Shown: positions 57,062 to 64,000 of the stretch, piece by piece
Layout: each line of letters starts with the position of its first letter
Numbering within the stretch: position 1 is the first letter of the stretch
The notes under the pieces: model-generated
Seen by the model: only the letters and a program-made list of their open reading frames with translations
Databases searched by the model: none
What the model was told of the DNA's origin: nothing
Program-made: the position numbers and the translations under genes
From: Nannocystis pusilla
Lineage (GTDB): Bacteria; Myxococcota_A; Polyangia; Nannocystales; Nannocystaceae
Length of the DNA: 64,000 bases
Assembly (NCBI RefSeq): GCF_026626665.1
Contig: NZ_JAPNKE010000002.1
Coordinates: 8,161,168 to 8,225,167, forward strand
Direction of reading: 5' to 3'

Positions 57062-57121
57062 TTGCGGGCAAGCTTGGACCGCCCGTGCTAGAAGTCAACA
57101 GCCGTTTACAAAAAAGCCCCG

Positions 57122-57724
57122 ATGGCCCAGCGCAAGAGCCCGCCCCGCCGCCGCCCCGCCGCCGCCCCGCGCCCCCGCGACGCCGAGCAGACCCGGTCGG
57201 AGATCCTCCACGCCGCGCGCGTCCTGTTCGCCACGCGCGGCTACGCCAACGCGGGCATGCGAGAGATCGCCGCCGCCGCCGGCATCACCCCTGCGCTGGT
57301 GGTCCGCTACTTCGGCTCGAAGCGCGACCTCTTCATCGCCGCCATCGAGTCCGACATCGGCCTCGGCCCGTTCCTCGGGCCCGACCGCGCCACCGTCGGC
57401 CGGCACATCGCCCGCTACTTCTTCAGCAAGCCGATGCGCGAGGCCGACACCCTGTCGATCCTCCTCCACGCCGCCGGCGAGCCCGAGGTGTGCGACCTCG
57501 CCACCGAGCTGCTGGCCGCGCGCGTGATCCAGCCGCTGGCCCGCTGGCTCGGCCCTCCACGCGCCGAGGCGCGCGCCGCCCTGCTGCTGGCCATCATCTC
57601 GGGCACCTGGCTGTTCCGCCAGGCGCTGCCGATGCGCGCCTTCACGGGCGGTCCCGACACGGCGCTGGCGTCGTGCATGGCCGCGCAGATCCAGCACGTC
57701 GTCGACGGCCTGCCGGAGGCTTGA
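57122..57724 (+). CDS. TetR-family repressor
   Basis: 200 residues. After a basic N-terminal tail (PPRRRPAAAPRPRD) comes the TetR helix-turn-helix (MREIAAAAGITPALVVRYFGSKRDLF), then a ligand-binding domain of the common TetR_C type. It is likely to repress the divergent SDR/epimerase-like pair through the palindrome at 57046-57061. The ligand is unknown. Confidence 0.88.
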   Translation: MAQRKSPPRRRPAAAPRPRDAEQTRSEILHAARVLFATRGYANAGMREIAAAAGITPALVVRYFGSKRDLFIAAIESDIGLGPFLGPDRATVGRHIARYFFSKPMREADTLSILLHAAGEPEVCDLATELLAARVIQPLARWLGPPRAEARAALLLAIISGTWLFRQALPMRAFTGGPDTALASCMAAQIQHVVDGLPEA

Positions 57725-57756
57725 TCGCAAACCTCGCGTCGTGCTCACCATGAGCC

Positions 57757-58086
57757 ATGACCCACGCGCCCGTGCTCGAGTTCACCGACGCCAACTTCGA
57801 CCTCGAGGTGCTGCAGGCCTCGCTGCCGGTCCATGTCGAGTTCTGGGCCACCTGGAGCGCCCCGTCGCGGACGGTCGCCCCGAGCACGCAGAAGCTCGCC
57901 GACGACTACGCCGGCGAGCTCGCGGTCGGCCGCCTCAACATCGACGACAATCAGGACACGCCCCAGAGATACGGGATACGCACGGTCCCCACCGTGCTCG
58001 TGTTCAAGGCCGGCAAGGTCGTCGCCCAGGTCGTGGGCGCCAGGCCGTACTCGGCCTACCAGGCCGCGATCGTCCCGCTCCTGTAG
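57757..58086 (+). CDS. Thioredoxin-fold protein without catalytic cysteines
   Basis: 109 residues with the complete thioredoxin fold: VHVEFWATWSAPSRTVAPS, GRLNIDDNQDTPQRYGIRTVPT, VLVFKAGK. The active-site CGPC is replaced by Ser34-Ala-Pro-Ser37, while the cis-proline segment TVPT is kept. It therefore cannot reduce disulfides; a binding or chaperone role is more likely. Both Cys are changed to Ser by single-base-type codons (AGC, TCG). Confidence 0.85.
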   Translation: MTHAPVLEFTDANFDLEVLQASLPVHVEFWATWSAPSRTVAPSTQKLADDYAGELAVGRLNIDDNQDTPQRYGIRTVPTVLVFKAGKVVAQVVGARPYSAYQAAIVPLL

Positions 58087-58206
58087 TCGTCTCGCCGAGC
58101 GTCGCACCACCGGCACGCTCACGATGCGACCGGCGTCTCGCCCCGAGGCCGGCTGCGATCACGACCCGGCTCGTGCGCGCGAGGTCTCGCGCCCCATCGT
58201 GCCGCC

Positions 58207-58674
58207 TCATCGCGCCGTGGGTCTCGTCGCCGCGCAGTCGATCGCCGCGGTCGCGGCGGGATCGTTCGACTCGCTGTGCGAGCAGCGAGTGACGCGGCCC
58301 TCGCCGTCGATCTCGAGCACGAGGCCGTCGACCTCGCGATACGGATAACGCAGCGTCCCCGGCTGTCCTGTGGTCAACCAGGTCGGCGCTTCGCCGCCTG
58401 CTCGCACCAGCCTCGCCGCCAGCGCCGCGCGATCGATCTGCCGCGCGCACTGCTCCTCGCATAAGCACGTGGAGCGCTCGAGCGACGAGACATCGCGCCG
58501 CTCACATCCCCGAGCAGGCGCCGCGGCCTCGCGCTCCGCGAGCACCACCGGCGCCGCCGAGGCTGCTGTCTCTCGCCTCTCGGCCTCGGCCGATCGCGGC
58601 AGCACGATCGCCGTCGACTCCACGTCGGGAGCGACGACCGGCGCCCGTGAGCCACACGCACCCACGAACAGCAT
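58207..58674 (-). CDS. Small Cys-rich lipoprotein, start uncertain
   Basis: About 155 residues from the ATG used. A lipobox is present (MLFVGACGSR), but the n-region is missing from this start, so translation probably begins further upstream, in frame with RIRGRWTAAMLF. The mature part has a Cys-rich centre (RGCERRDVSSLERSTCLCEEQC) and ends with EIDGEGRVTRCSHSE. No family was recognised. Confidence 0.5.
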   Translation of the reverse strand: MLFVGACGSRAPVVAPDVESTAIVLPRSAEAERRETAASAAPVVLAEREAAAPARGCERRDVSSLERSTCLCEEQCARQIDRAALAARLVRAGGEAPTWLTTGQPGTLRYPYREVDGLVLEIDGEGRVTRCSHSESNDPAATAAIDCAATRPTAR

Positions 58675-58750
58675 CGCCGCCGTCCATCGCCCGCGAATAC
58701 GGCCGTGCAGACCGTTGACCGCGGCGATTCGGGCCCCACGCTGATCGCAT

Positions 58751-58957
58751 ATGAAGCACATGTCCGGCGCGATCATGACACTGATCTTCCTCGGCGTGCC
58801 CTTCTTGTTCGTGGTCGCAATGCTGGTCCGTGGCGCCCTGCGGACCGTGCAGCAGTGGCGCTTCCATCGCCTGGCCCGAATCGACGCACCCCGGCCGGCC
58901 CCCGCCGCAGCGCCGCTGCCCGCGGTCCGTCGCCCCGGCCCTCCGCGGATCGGCTGA
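58751..58957 (+). CDS. Small single-span membrane protein
   Basis: 68 residues with one clear transmembrane helix (MTLIFLGVPFLFVVAMLV) followed by a basic Arg-rich stretch and a Pro/Ala tail, a positive-inside arrangement. No family was recognised. It lies divergent from the small lipoprotein, with a possible CACGCT -10 element 8 nt before the ATG. Confidence 0.5.
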   Translation: MKHMSGAIMTLIFLGVPFLFVVAMLVRGALRTVQQWRFHRLARIDAPRPAPAAAPLPAVRRPGPPRIG

Positions 58958-59094
58958 AGCCGCCGAAGAACACCGCTCCGACGGCCTTCTCCGCCCGCGT
59001 GCATGCGTCTCGACGCCGATCGCTCGCCCGCTGACGCCGCGCATCCCCCTCCTCGCGTGCGCCCCCCGACGCGCGCACGCGTCCGCTCGCGCGA

Positions 59095-60012
59095 TCACGC
59101 CGCCGCGGGCAAGAACACACGGAAGCACGAGCCGCGCCCGGATTCGCTCTCGACCGCGATCTCACCGCCGAGCAGCTGGCACAGCCGGCGCGTGAGCGCG
59201 AGCCCGAGCCCCGTGCCGCCGTGGCGGCGGGCCAGCACCTCGTCGACTTGCACGTAGGGCGTGAACAGTCGCCCCAGTTGTTCCGGCGTCATCCCGGCCC
59301 CCGTGTCCTCGACCTCGAACACCACCCCACGACGGCCCGAGCGGAGCGCTGGGCGGACGCGGACCGCCACGGTGCCCTCGCGGGTGAACTTGGCCGCGTT
59401 GCTGAGCAAATTATAAAGCACCTGGCGCAGGCGCAGCTCGTCGGTGCGCAGCCGCCGGGCCCCGGGCTCGACCGTCACGCGCAGCGCGTTGGCCCCGTCC
59501 TGCAGCTTCGCCCCCAGCGCGCCCGTGACCTCGGTGACCACGCCCTCGACGTCGACCTCGGAGAACGTCAGCACCAGCTTGCCCGCCTCGACCTTCTGCA
59601 GGTCGAGCAGGTCGTTGACCAGCGCGTGCAGGTGGCGGGCGGCCTGCACGATCTTGTCGGCCTCGCTCACCAGCTCGCCGGCGCCCGCGAACTCCGTCAG
59701 CTCCTCCGCGAGCAGCTCGCCGTAGCCGATGATCGCGTTCAGCGGCGTGCGCAGCTCGTGGCTGACCGCGCCGACGAACAGCGACTTGGCCTCGCTGGCC
59801 GCCACCGCCTCCTCGGCGATCCGGCGCAGCTCGGCGGTGCGCTCGGCCACTTGCTCCTGCAGCGTCGCCGCCAGCCGTTGCAGCGCTTGATTGGTCTCGT
59901 AGAGCTCGCGCGTCTTCGTCTCGGCGAAGACCTCGGCCTCCTTGCGGGCCCGGCGCTCCCGGTCGTAGCGGCGGCGGAAGATCTCGAGCTCGTCCACGGC
60001 CCTCTCGCTCAC
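59095..60012 (-). CDS. Cytoplasmic sensor histidine kinase paired with H-NOX
   Basis: 305 residues with no membrane segment or input domain. An N-terminal coiled coil (about 10-72) leads to the H box SHELRTPLNAIIGYGELL (His85), N box LLSNAAKFT, G1 DTGAGM and G2 GGTGLGL. Its ATG overlaps the stop of the H-NOX gene (ATGA). The pair fits the H-NOX/kinase systems in which NO-bound H-NOX changes kinase autophosphorylation. No response regulator gene is adjacent. Confidence 0.9.
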   Translation of the reverse strand: MSERAVDELEIFRRRYDRERRARKEAEVFAETKTRELYETNQALQRLAATLQEQVAERTAELRRIAEEAVAASEAKSLFVGAVSHELRTPLNAIIGYGELLAEELTEFAGAGELVSEADKIVQAARHLHALVNDLLDLQKVEAGKLVLTFSEVDVEGVVTEVTGALGAKLQDGANALRVTVEPGARRLRTDELRLRQVLYNLLSNAAKFTREGTVAVRVRPALRSGRRGVVFEVEDTGAGMTPEQLGRLFTPYVQVDEVLARRHGGTGLGLALTRRLCQLLGGEIAVESESGRGSCFRVFLPAAA

Positions 60013-60562
60013 GCCGGAGGTTGTAGCTTGCGCAGCCGAAAACGCACGTGCGTCCGCGCGCCGCCCGACAGATCCTCGACGTCGACCGCGATCGCGTCGC
60101 CGTAGTGCTCCGCGGTCGCCTCGATGAGGCCGTGCGCCAGGTCGGCGAACCCGCGAGATGACTTATAGACCATGTCCATGCGGCCATCCGCGACCGGCGA
60201 GCACTCGAACGTCGGCAGCTCCGCGTCCTCGTACAGCTTGCGCACCTCGGTGTGGACGTAGCCCTCGACCAGCCCCAGAAACCCGAACGTGTCGCGCGCG
60301 GCCGTGAAGAAGCCGGGGAAGCCGACGGTGAAGCGGCGCAGCAGGTGGCGCCCGAACTCGTGGACCAGCGCGCCCGCCGGAGCACCTGTCCTTCGGACAG
60401 CGCGCCGACGAGCACGACCAGCTCGCGGTGGTCGTAGGTGCCGATCGACGTGTAGGCCCCGCCGGACGCCAGATCGCAGCTGCCGAGCAATTCTTCGACC
60501 ATCTCCTCCGAGAACCGGGACTCGACCATCTCGAGGAACTCGGTGAACACGACGCCCTTCAT
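60009..60562 (-). pseudogene. H-NOX haem NO-sensor, frameshifted at a palindrome
   Basis: The first frame reads MKGVVFTEFLEMVESRFSEE, GAYTSIGTYDHRELVVLVGALSE. The second continues with TGAPAGALVHEFGRHLLRRF, FLGLVEGYVHTEVRKLYEDA (likely proximal His in GYVHTEV) and the haem-propionate motif YKSSR. The shift falls at 60387-60399, exactly at a palindrome whose spacer is 3 bases instead of the usual 4. Restoring one base gives a normal protein of about 184 residues. It sits directly upstream of, and overlaps, the kinase gene. Confidence 0.8.
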
Positions 60563-60570
60563 CTGCGACC

Positions 60571-60576
60571 ACGCTA
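60571..60576 (-). promoter_or_regulatory. -10 hexamer TAGCGT for the H-NOX/kinase pair
   Basis: On the minus strand TAGCGT ends 8 nt before the ATG at 60562. Confidence 0.45.
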
Positions 60577-60691
60577 TCGCACCGCCCCCAGGCGTGTCAT
60601 CTGGCGTCCCGCGCGCTCGTGAATTCCCGGACAAGCGTCCGATCAGGCCACCGCTGCGCCGTTTGATTACTATCTCCGCTCCGGATCTTCG

Positions 60692-61303
60692 GTGAACCTC
60701 CCTGGCCTCGCGTGCACGCTCGCGGCCGTCCTGGTGCCAGCCGGCTGCTCCGCGCCCGTGCCCTGCGACGGTCCGCTGGTGCCTCTCGATCGCCGACGTC
60801 TCGCGCGTGCAGGTCGGCGTCGCCCTGACGCGCTCACGATCGTCGACGTCGACTGCGACGGCGCGCGCGACCTCGTCGGCGCCAGCGGCCCCGCCGGCAC
60901 CGTCACCGTCGTGTGGGGCGGCGACACCGGTTTCACTGTGCAACGACCTGGTCGATCGACCAGGAGGTCGCGGGCATCGTCGTCGTCGACCTCGACGACG
61001 ACGGTCGGCTCGACCTCGCCACCGCGCTCCCGCGCGCCGACGCGGTCGCGGTCGTGCACGGCCGAGGTGGCCGCGAGTTCGCCGAACCGGAGCGCTTCGC
61101 CGCCGGCGCTGTCCCGCGTCAGCCTGCAGCCCTGCACGATCTGCGAGCACCCCGGCCTCACCGTCGCCGCCGACCACCCACTGCCGCGCACCGTCGCGCT
61201 CGCGGCCGGGCGCCACTCGTTGCGTCTACACGGCCCGGCCAGCATTCGCACCAGCCTCGGCGTCGGCATCGAGCCCGCGGACGCGCCCGTGCACACGCAG
61301 TGA
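60692..61303 (+). pseudogene. FG-GAP-type lipoprotein, two frameshifts
   Basis: The first frame has a lipobox signal (TLAAVLVPAGCSAP) and LTIVDVDCDGARDLVGASGP. Near 60945 the sense moves to another frame (SIDQEVAGIVVVDLDDDGRLDLATAL), and near 61110 it returns to the first frame (VSLQPCTICEHPGLTVAADH ... LRLHGPASIRTSLGVGIEP). With both shifts repaired it is an FG-GAP repeat lipoprotein of about 200 residues. The two opposite shifts restore the original frame at the end. Confidence 0.6.
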
Positions 61304-61459
61304 TCGCGCGCTCGCGTGCGCGTCGGCCTCCGCGTCCGCAGTGCCGGCGCACGCACCTCACGAGCGCGGTCTCGCGGCGGCTCGCATCCGTGTCTTCGCC
61401 CTTGTGATCGCGCGGCCGCGCGCGCGTGCGGCCGGCTTTACCCCTCGCAGCGATTGCGG

Positions 61460-61465
61460 TACCCA
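61460..61465 (+). promoter_or_regulatory. -10 hexamer TACCCA before the export genes
   Basis: TACCCA ends 6 nt before the GTG at 61472. This is the likely leaderless start of the HlyD/ABC operon. Confidence 0.45.
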
Positions 61466-61471
61466 CGATTC

Positions 61472-62639
61472 GTGCCGATCGCCTTCTCGCGCTCGTTGCG
61501 GGCTCTGGGGGCCGAGAGCGCTCGCGGCACCGCCCTCGGCGTCGCGCTCGCCGTCGGCTTCCTCGCCGCCTGGGCCGCGTGGCTGGTGCTCGCGCGGGTC
61601 AGCCTGATCGCCACCAGCGAGCAGGCGCGCCTCGAGGTCGCGCGGGCCGCCGTGCCGCTCGCCCCGGTCGTCGACGGACGTGTCCTCGGCCAGCCTCGCT
61701 CTCGGCCGCCGCGTCGCCGTTGGCGAGTTGCTGCTCGAGCTCGACAGCCGCGGCCTGCAGCTCGCGCGCGCCGAGGTCGACGCCGAGCGCCAGGGCCTGC
61801 TCACCGAGCTCGGCGCGCTGGCCGGCGAGCACGCCGCGCTGGCGGCCGCGATCGAGGCCTTCGAGGCCGGCGGTCGCACGCGCCAGAGCGAGGCCAGCGC
61901 CAGCGCGCAGGAGGCCCAGATCGCCGCCGCCTTCGCGCGCACCATGTCCGAGCGCAGCGAGAGCCTGCGCGGCCTCGGCGTCGAGTCGAGCGAGGCCGCC
62001 GAGCTGCTGCAGGCGCGCGAGCGGGGCAGCGCCGCGGTGGCGACGATCCGCCGCCTGCAGGTCGCGCGCACCCGGGCCGAGCTCGGCGAGCGGCTGGCGA
62101 CGATGCGCATCGACCTCGCCCGCACCAGCCGCGAGGAGGCCGAGCTGCAGCGCGTGCTGGCGGCGAAGATCGCGGCGATCGCGACGCTCGACCACCAGAT
62201 CGATCAACACTCGCTGCGCGCCCCCATCGCCGGCCGGCTCGGCGGGGTGGTGCCGCTGCAGGCCGGCGCCGTGCTCACGCGCGGGGCCGTGGTCGCGGTC
62301 GTCATCTCCGACGACCCGCTGCGGATCGTCGGCCGCTTCACCCCCGCCGGGGTCGGACGGATCCGCCCCGGCCAGCCCGCGCGCATGCGCCTCGACGGCT
62401 TCCCGTGGGCCGAGTTCGGCAGCCTCCACGGCCGCGTCGCCGCCGTCGCCAGCGAGGCCGAAGACGGCCTCGTCCGCGTCGAGTGCGACATGTCCGAACA
62501 GACAGATGAAATGTCCGGAGGGACAGCCAGCAAGATCCCCGCCGAGCACGGCCTCACCGGCGTGCTCGAGGTCGAGGTCGAGTCCGTCTCGCCCGCCGCC
62601 CTGCTGCTGCGCACGATCGGCCAGGCGCTCGCCCCATGA
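61472..62639 (+). pseudogene. HlyD-type membrane fusion protein, frameshifted
   Basis: The first frame gives the N-terminal anchor (GVALAVGFLAAWAAWLVLARV) and the start of the barrel (VPLAPVVDGRV). After about 61680 the other frame continues SSASLALGRRVAVGELLLELD, a long coiled coil (AEVDAER to about DHQID) and the lipoyl/barrel return (SLRAPIAGRLGGVVPLQAG, RFTPAGVGRIRPGQPARMRL). The end carries two palindromes (62491-62525) in the segment SEQTDEMSGGTAS. It overlaps the ABC transporter start (ATGA) and would bridge it to the outer membrane. Confidence 0.75.
62491..62525. repeat. Two palindromes inside the HlyD gene
   Basis: TGTCC-GAAC-AGACA (62491-62504, one mismatch) and TGTCC-GGAG-GGACA (62512-62525, perfect) lie 21 bases apart, in frame, and add a short polar loop (CDMSEQTDEMSGGTAS). 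Confidence 0.85.
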
Positions 62640-64000
62640 CCGCCTCGCCGACGCGTCGCCGTCGCATCGTCGCCGAGGTCATCCAGAGCTCGGCCATGGA
62701 CTGCGGCCCGGCCACCCTCAAGTGCCTGCTCGACAGCCACGGCCTCGCGGTCAGCTACGGCCGCCTGCGCGAGGCCTGTCAGACCGACGTCGACGGCACC
62801 TCGATCGACACCATGGAGGACGTCGCGGTCCAGCTCGGCCTCGAGGCCGAGCAGATCATGTGCCCGCCGGACCACGTGTTCGTCGCCGAGTCCGCGGCGC
62901 TGCCGGCGATCGCCGTCGTGCTCTCGCCGGGCGGCCTGACCCACTTCGTCGTCGTGTGGTCGTGCTTCGCCGGCCTGGTCCAGATCATGGACCCCGCCGT
63001 CGGCCGCCGCTTCGTCCCGCGCGAGCAGCTGCAGCGCGAGCTGTTCGTCCACCGCATGCCGGTCCCGGCCGAGGACCTGCGCGAGTGGCTCGACAGCGAC
63101 GAGTTCACCGGCCCGCTGCGCGCCCGCGCCCGCGCGCTGAAGCTCGCCCGCGCCCGCGTCGACGCCTGGCTCGCCGCCGGCGCCGGCGACCCCGGCATCC
63201 TCGGCCTCGCGCGCCTCGACGCCGCCGTCCGCCTCGCCGAGTCGCTCGCCCGCGCCGGCGCCCTCGCGCGCGGCGGCGAGGCCCGGCGCTTCGTCGCCCG
63301 CCTGCTCGAGGCCAGCGAGGGCCTCACGGGCGAGGCCCTGTACGCCGTCCTGCCCGAGCAGTTCTTCACCGCCGCGCCGAGCCCGGACGACCCCGACACC
63401 GCCCTGCTGCGCGGCGCGGTGCTCGTGCGGGTCCGCGGCGTGCGAGCCGACGCGCCGGCCCTGCGCCCTCACGACCTGTCCCAAAGTACACTCTCGCCCG
63501 ACCTCGTCGCCGCCCTCACGGAGCCGCAGATCTCGCCGCTGCGCCAGCTGTTCGCGCTGGTGCGCGCCGACGGCCTCGCGCTCCCGGCGGTGCTCGCGGT
63601 CGGCCTCGTCACCGCCGCCGCGGTGGTCGTCGCCGAGGCGCTGGTCCTGCGCGCGCTGCTCGACGTCGGCGAGCGGATCGGCGTCGGCGAGCAGCGGCTC
63701 GGCGCGGCCGCGGCGATCCTCGCCTTCTTCGTCGCCGTCCTCGCGCTCGAGCTCCCGCTCGCCGCCGGCGTGCGCCGGGTCGGTCGCCGCCTCGGCGCCC
63801 GCCTGCGCGTCGCCTTCCTGACCCAGGTCCCGCGCCTCGGCGACCGCTACCTCGCCAGCCGACCGATCTCCGACATGGCCGAGAGATGTCACCGAGGACA
63901 TGTCCTTCGGCACCTGCCCGACGTCGCGGCTCGCCTGGTGCGCGGCGGCTTCGAGCTGATCTTCACCGCCCTCGCGCTGATCTGGCTCGACCCCGGCGGC
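62636..64000 (+). CDS. C39-peptidase ABC exporter, cut by the window edge
   Basis: 455 codons are visible and the frame is open at the right edge. The N-terminal C39 peptidase has the catalytic Cys23 in SSAMDCGPATL and the His/Asp region GLTHFVVVWSCF ... IMDPAVGRR. A linker and the first transmembrane helices follow (LAVGLVTAAAVVVAEALVL, ILAFFVAVLALELPL), with the coupling-helix segment RPISDMAERCH. Such exporters cut a double-Gly leader from a peptide and pump it out with an HlyD partner. No substrate peptide gene is visible. One-mismatch palindromes lie at 63477-63490 and 63887-63900. Confidence 0.88.
   Translation, partial: MTASPTRRRRIVAEVIQSSAMDCGPATLKCLLDSHGLAVSYGRLREACQTDVDGTSIDTMEDVAVQLGLEAEQIMCPPDHVFVAESAALPAIAVVLSPGGLTHFVVVWSCFAGLVQIMDPAVGRRFVPREQLQRELFVHRMPVPAEDLREWLDSDEFTGPLRARARALKLARARVDAWLAAGAGDPGILGLARLDAAVRLAESLARAGALARGGEARRFVARLLEASEGLTGEALYAVLPEQFFTAAPSPDDPDTALLRGAVLVRVRGVRADAPALRPHDLSQSTLSPDLVAALTEPQISPLRQLFALVRADGLALPAVLAVGLVTAAAVVVAEALVLRALLDVGERIGVGEQRLGAAAAILAFFVAVLALELPLAAGVRRVGRRLGARLRVAFLTQVPRLGDRYLASRPISDMAERCHRGHVLRHLPDVAARLVRGGFELIFTALALIWLDPGG

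Overview
The window looks like chromosomal DNA of a Nannocystis-type myxobacterium (Myxococcota, Nannocystaceae). This rests on very high GC, on many secreted lipoproteins whose lipobox is followed by a long Thr/Ser tether and then FG-GAP-like or Cys-rich domains, and on many lineage-specific hypothetical proteins. No rRNA, tRNA, CRISPR array, integrase or transposase was seen. The taxonomic call is inference.

Layout. 1-10.3 kb: the end of a membrane protein, a WD40-type protein, YccF, a glutathione S-transferase and a run of lipoproteins ending in a large FG-GAP-type one. 10.5-24.4 kb: a decayed SUKH gene, then regulator-plus-enzyme units (TetR/O-methyltransferase, AraC/VOC/UvrA-like ABC ATPase, OmpA-like lipoprotein, split AraC/aldo-keto reductase, TetR-MerR fusion/P450/esterase). 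24.5-29.9 kb: a DUF4157-metzincin protein, lipoproteins and a pentapeptide-repeat protein. 30.1-36.6 kb: a formate dehydrogenase operon (nitrate-reductase-associated protein, fdhD, fdsG, fdsB, fdsA, fdsD) that would give an NAD-linked, Cys-ligated molybdenum/tungsten enzyme, followed by a decayed tandem copy of the fdsD 3' end. 36.9-46.8 kb: a dihydroxyacetone kinase, a broken flavin/2Fe-2S oxidoreductase with a broken divergent AraC regulator, a repeat-bearing lipoprotein and an ArsR/SRPBCC pair. 46.8-55.2 kb: lineage-specific proteins, a ChaN-like lipoprotein, a degenerate repeat array and a RecQ-phosphoribosyltransferase fusion. 55.4-64 kb: two short-chain reductases with a divergent TetR, a thioredoxin fold without catalytic cysteines, an H-NOX/histidine kinase pair, and a type I export pair (HlyD plus C39-peptidase ABC transporter) running off the right edge.

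Three patterns cut across the genes. (1) A 14-bp palindrome, TGTCC-N4-GGACA, occurs 12 times perfectly and at least 12 more times with one mismatch, both between and inside genes. It looks like a highly iterated palindrome. (2) Many genes have a TAnnnT -10 hexamer ending 5-9 nt before the start codon, which implies leaderless or near-leaderless mRNAs. (3) At least a dozen otherwise well-conserved genes carry single-base frameshifts, so either the sequence contains indel errors or this stretch is decaying. Genes affected this way are marked as pseudogenes but may be intact in the organism.
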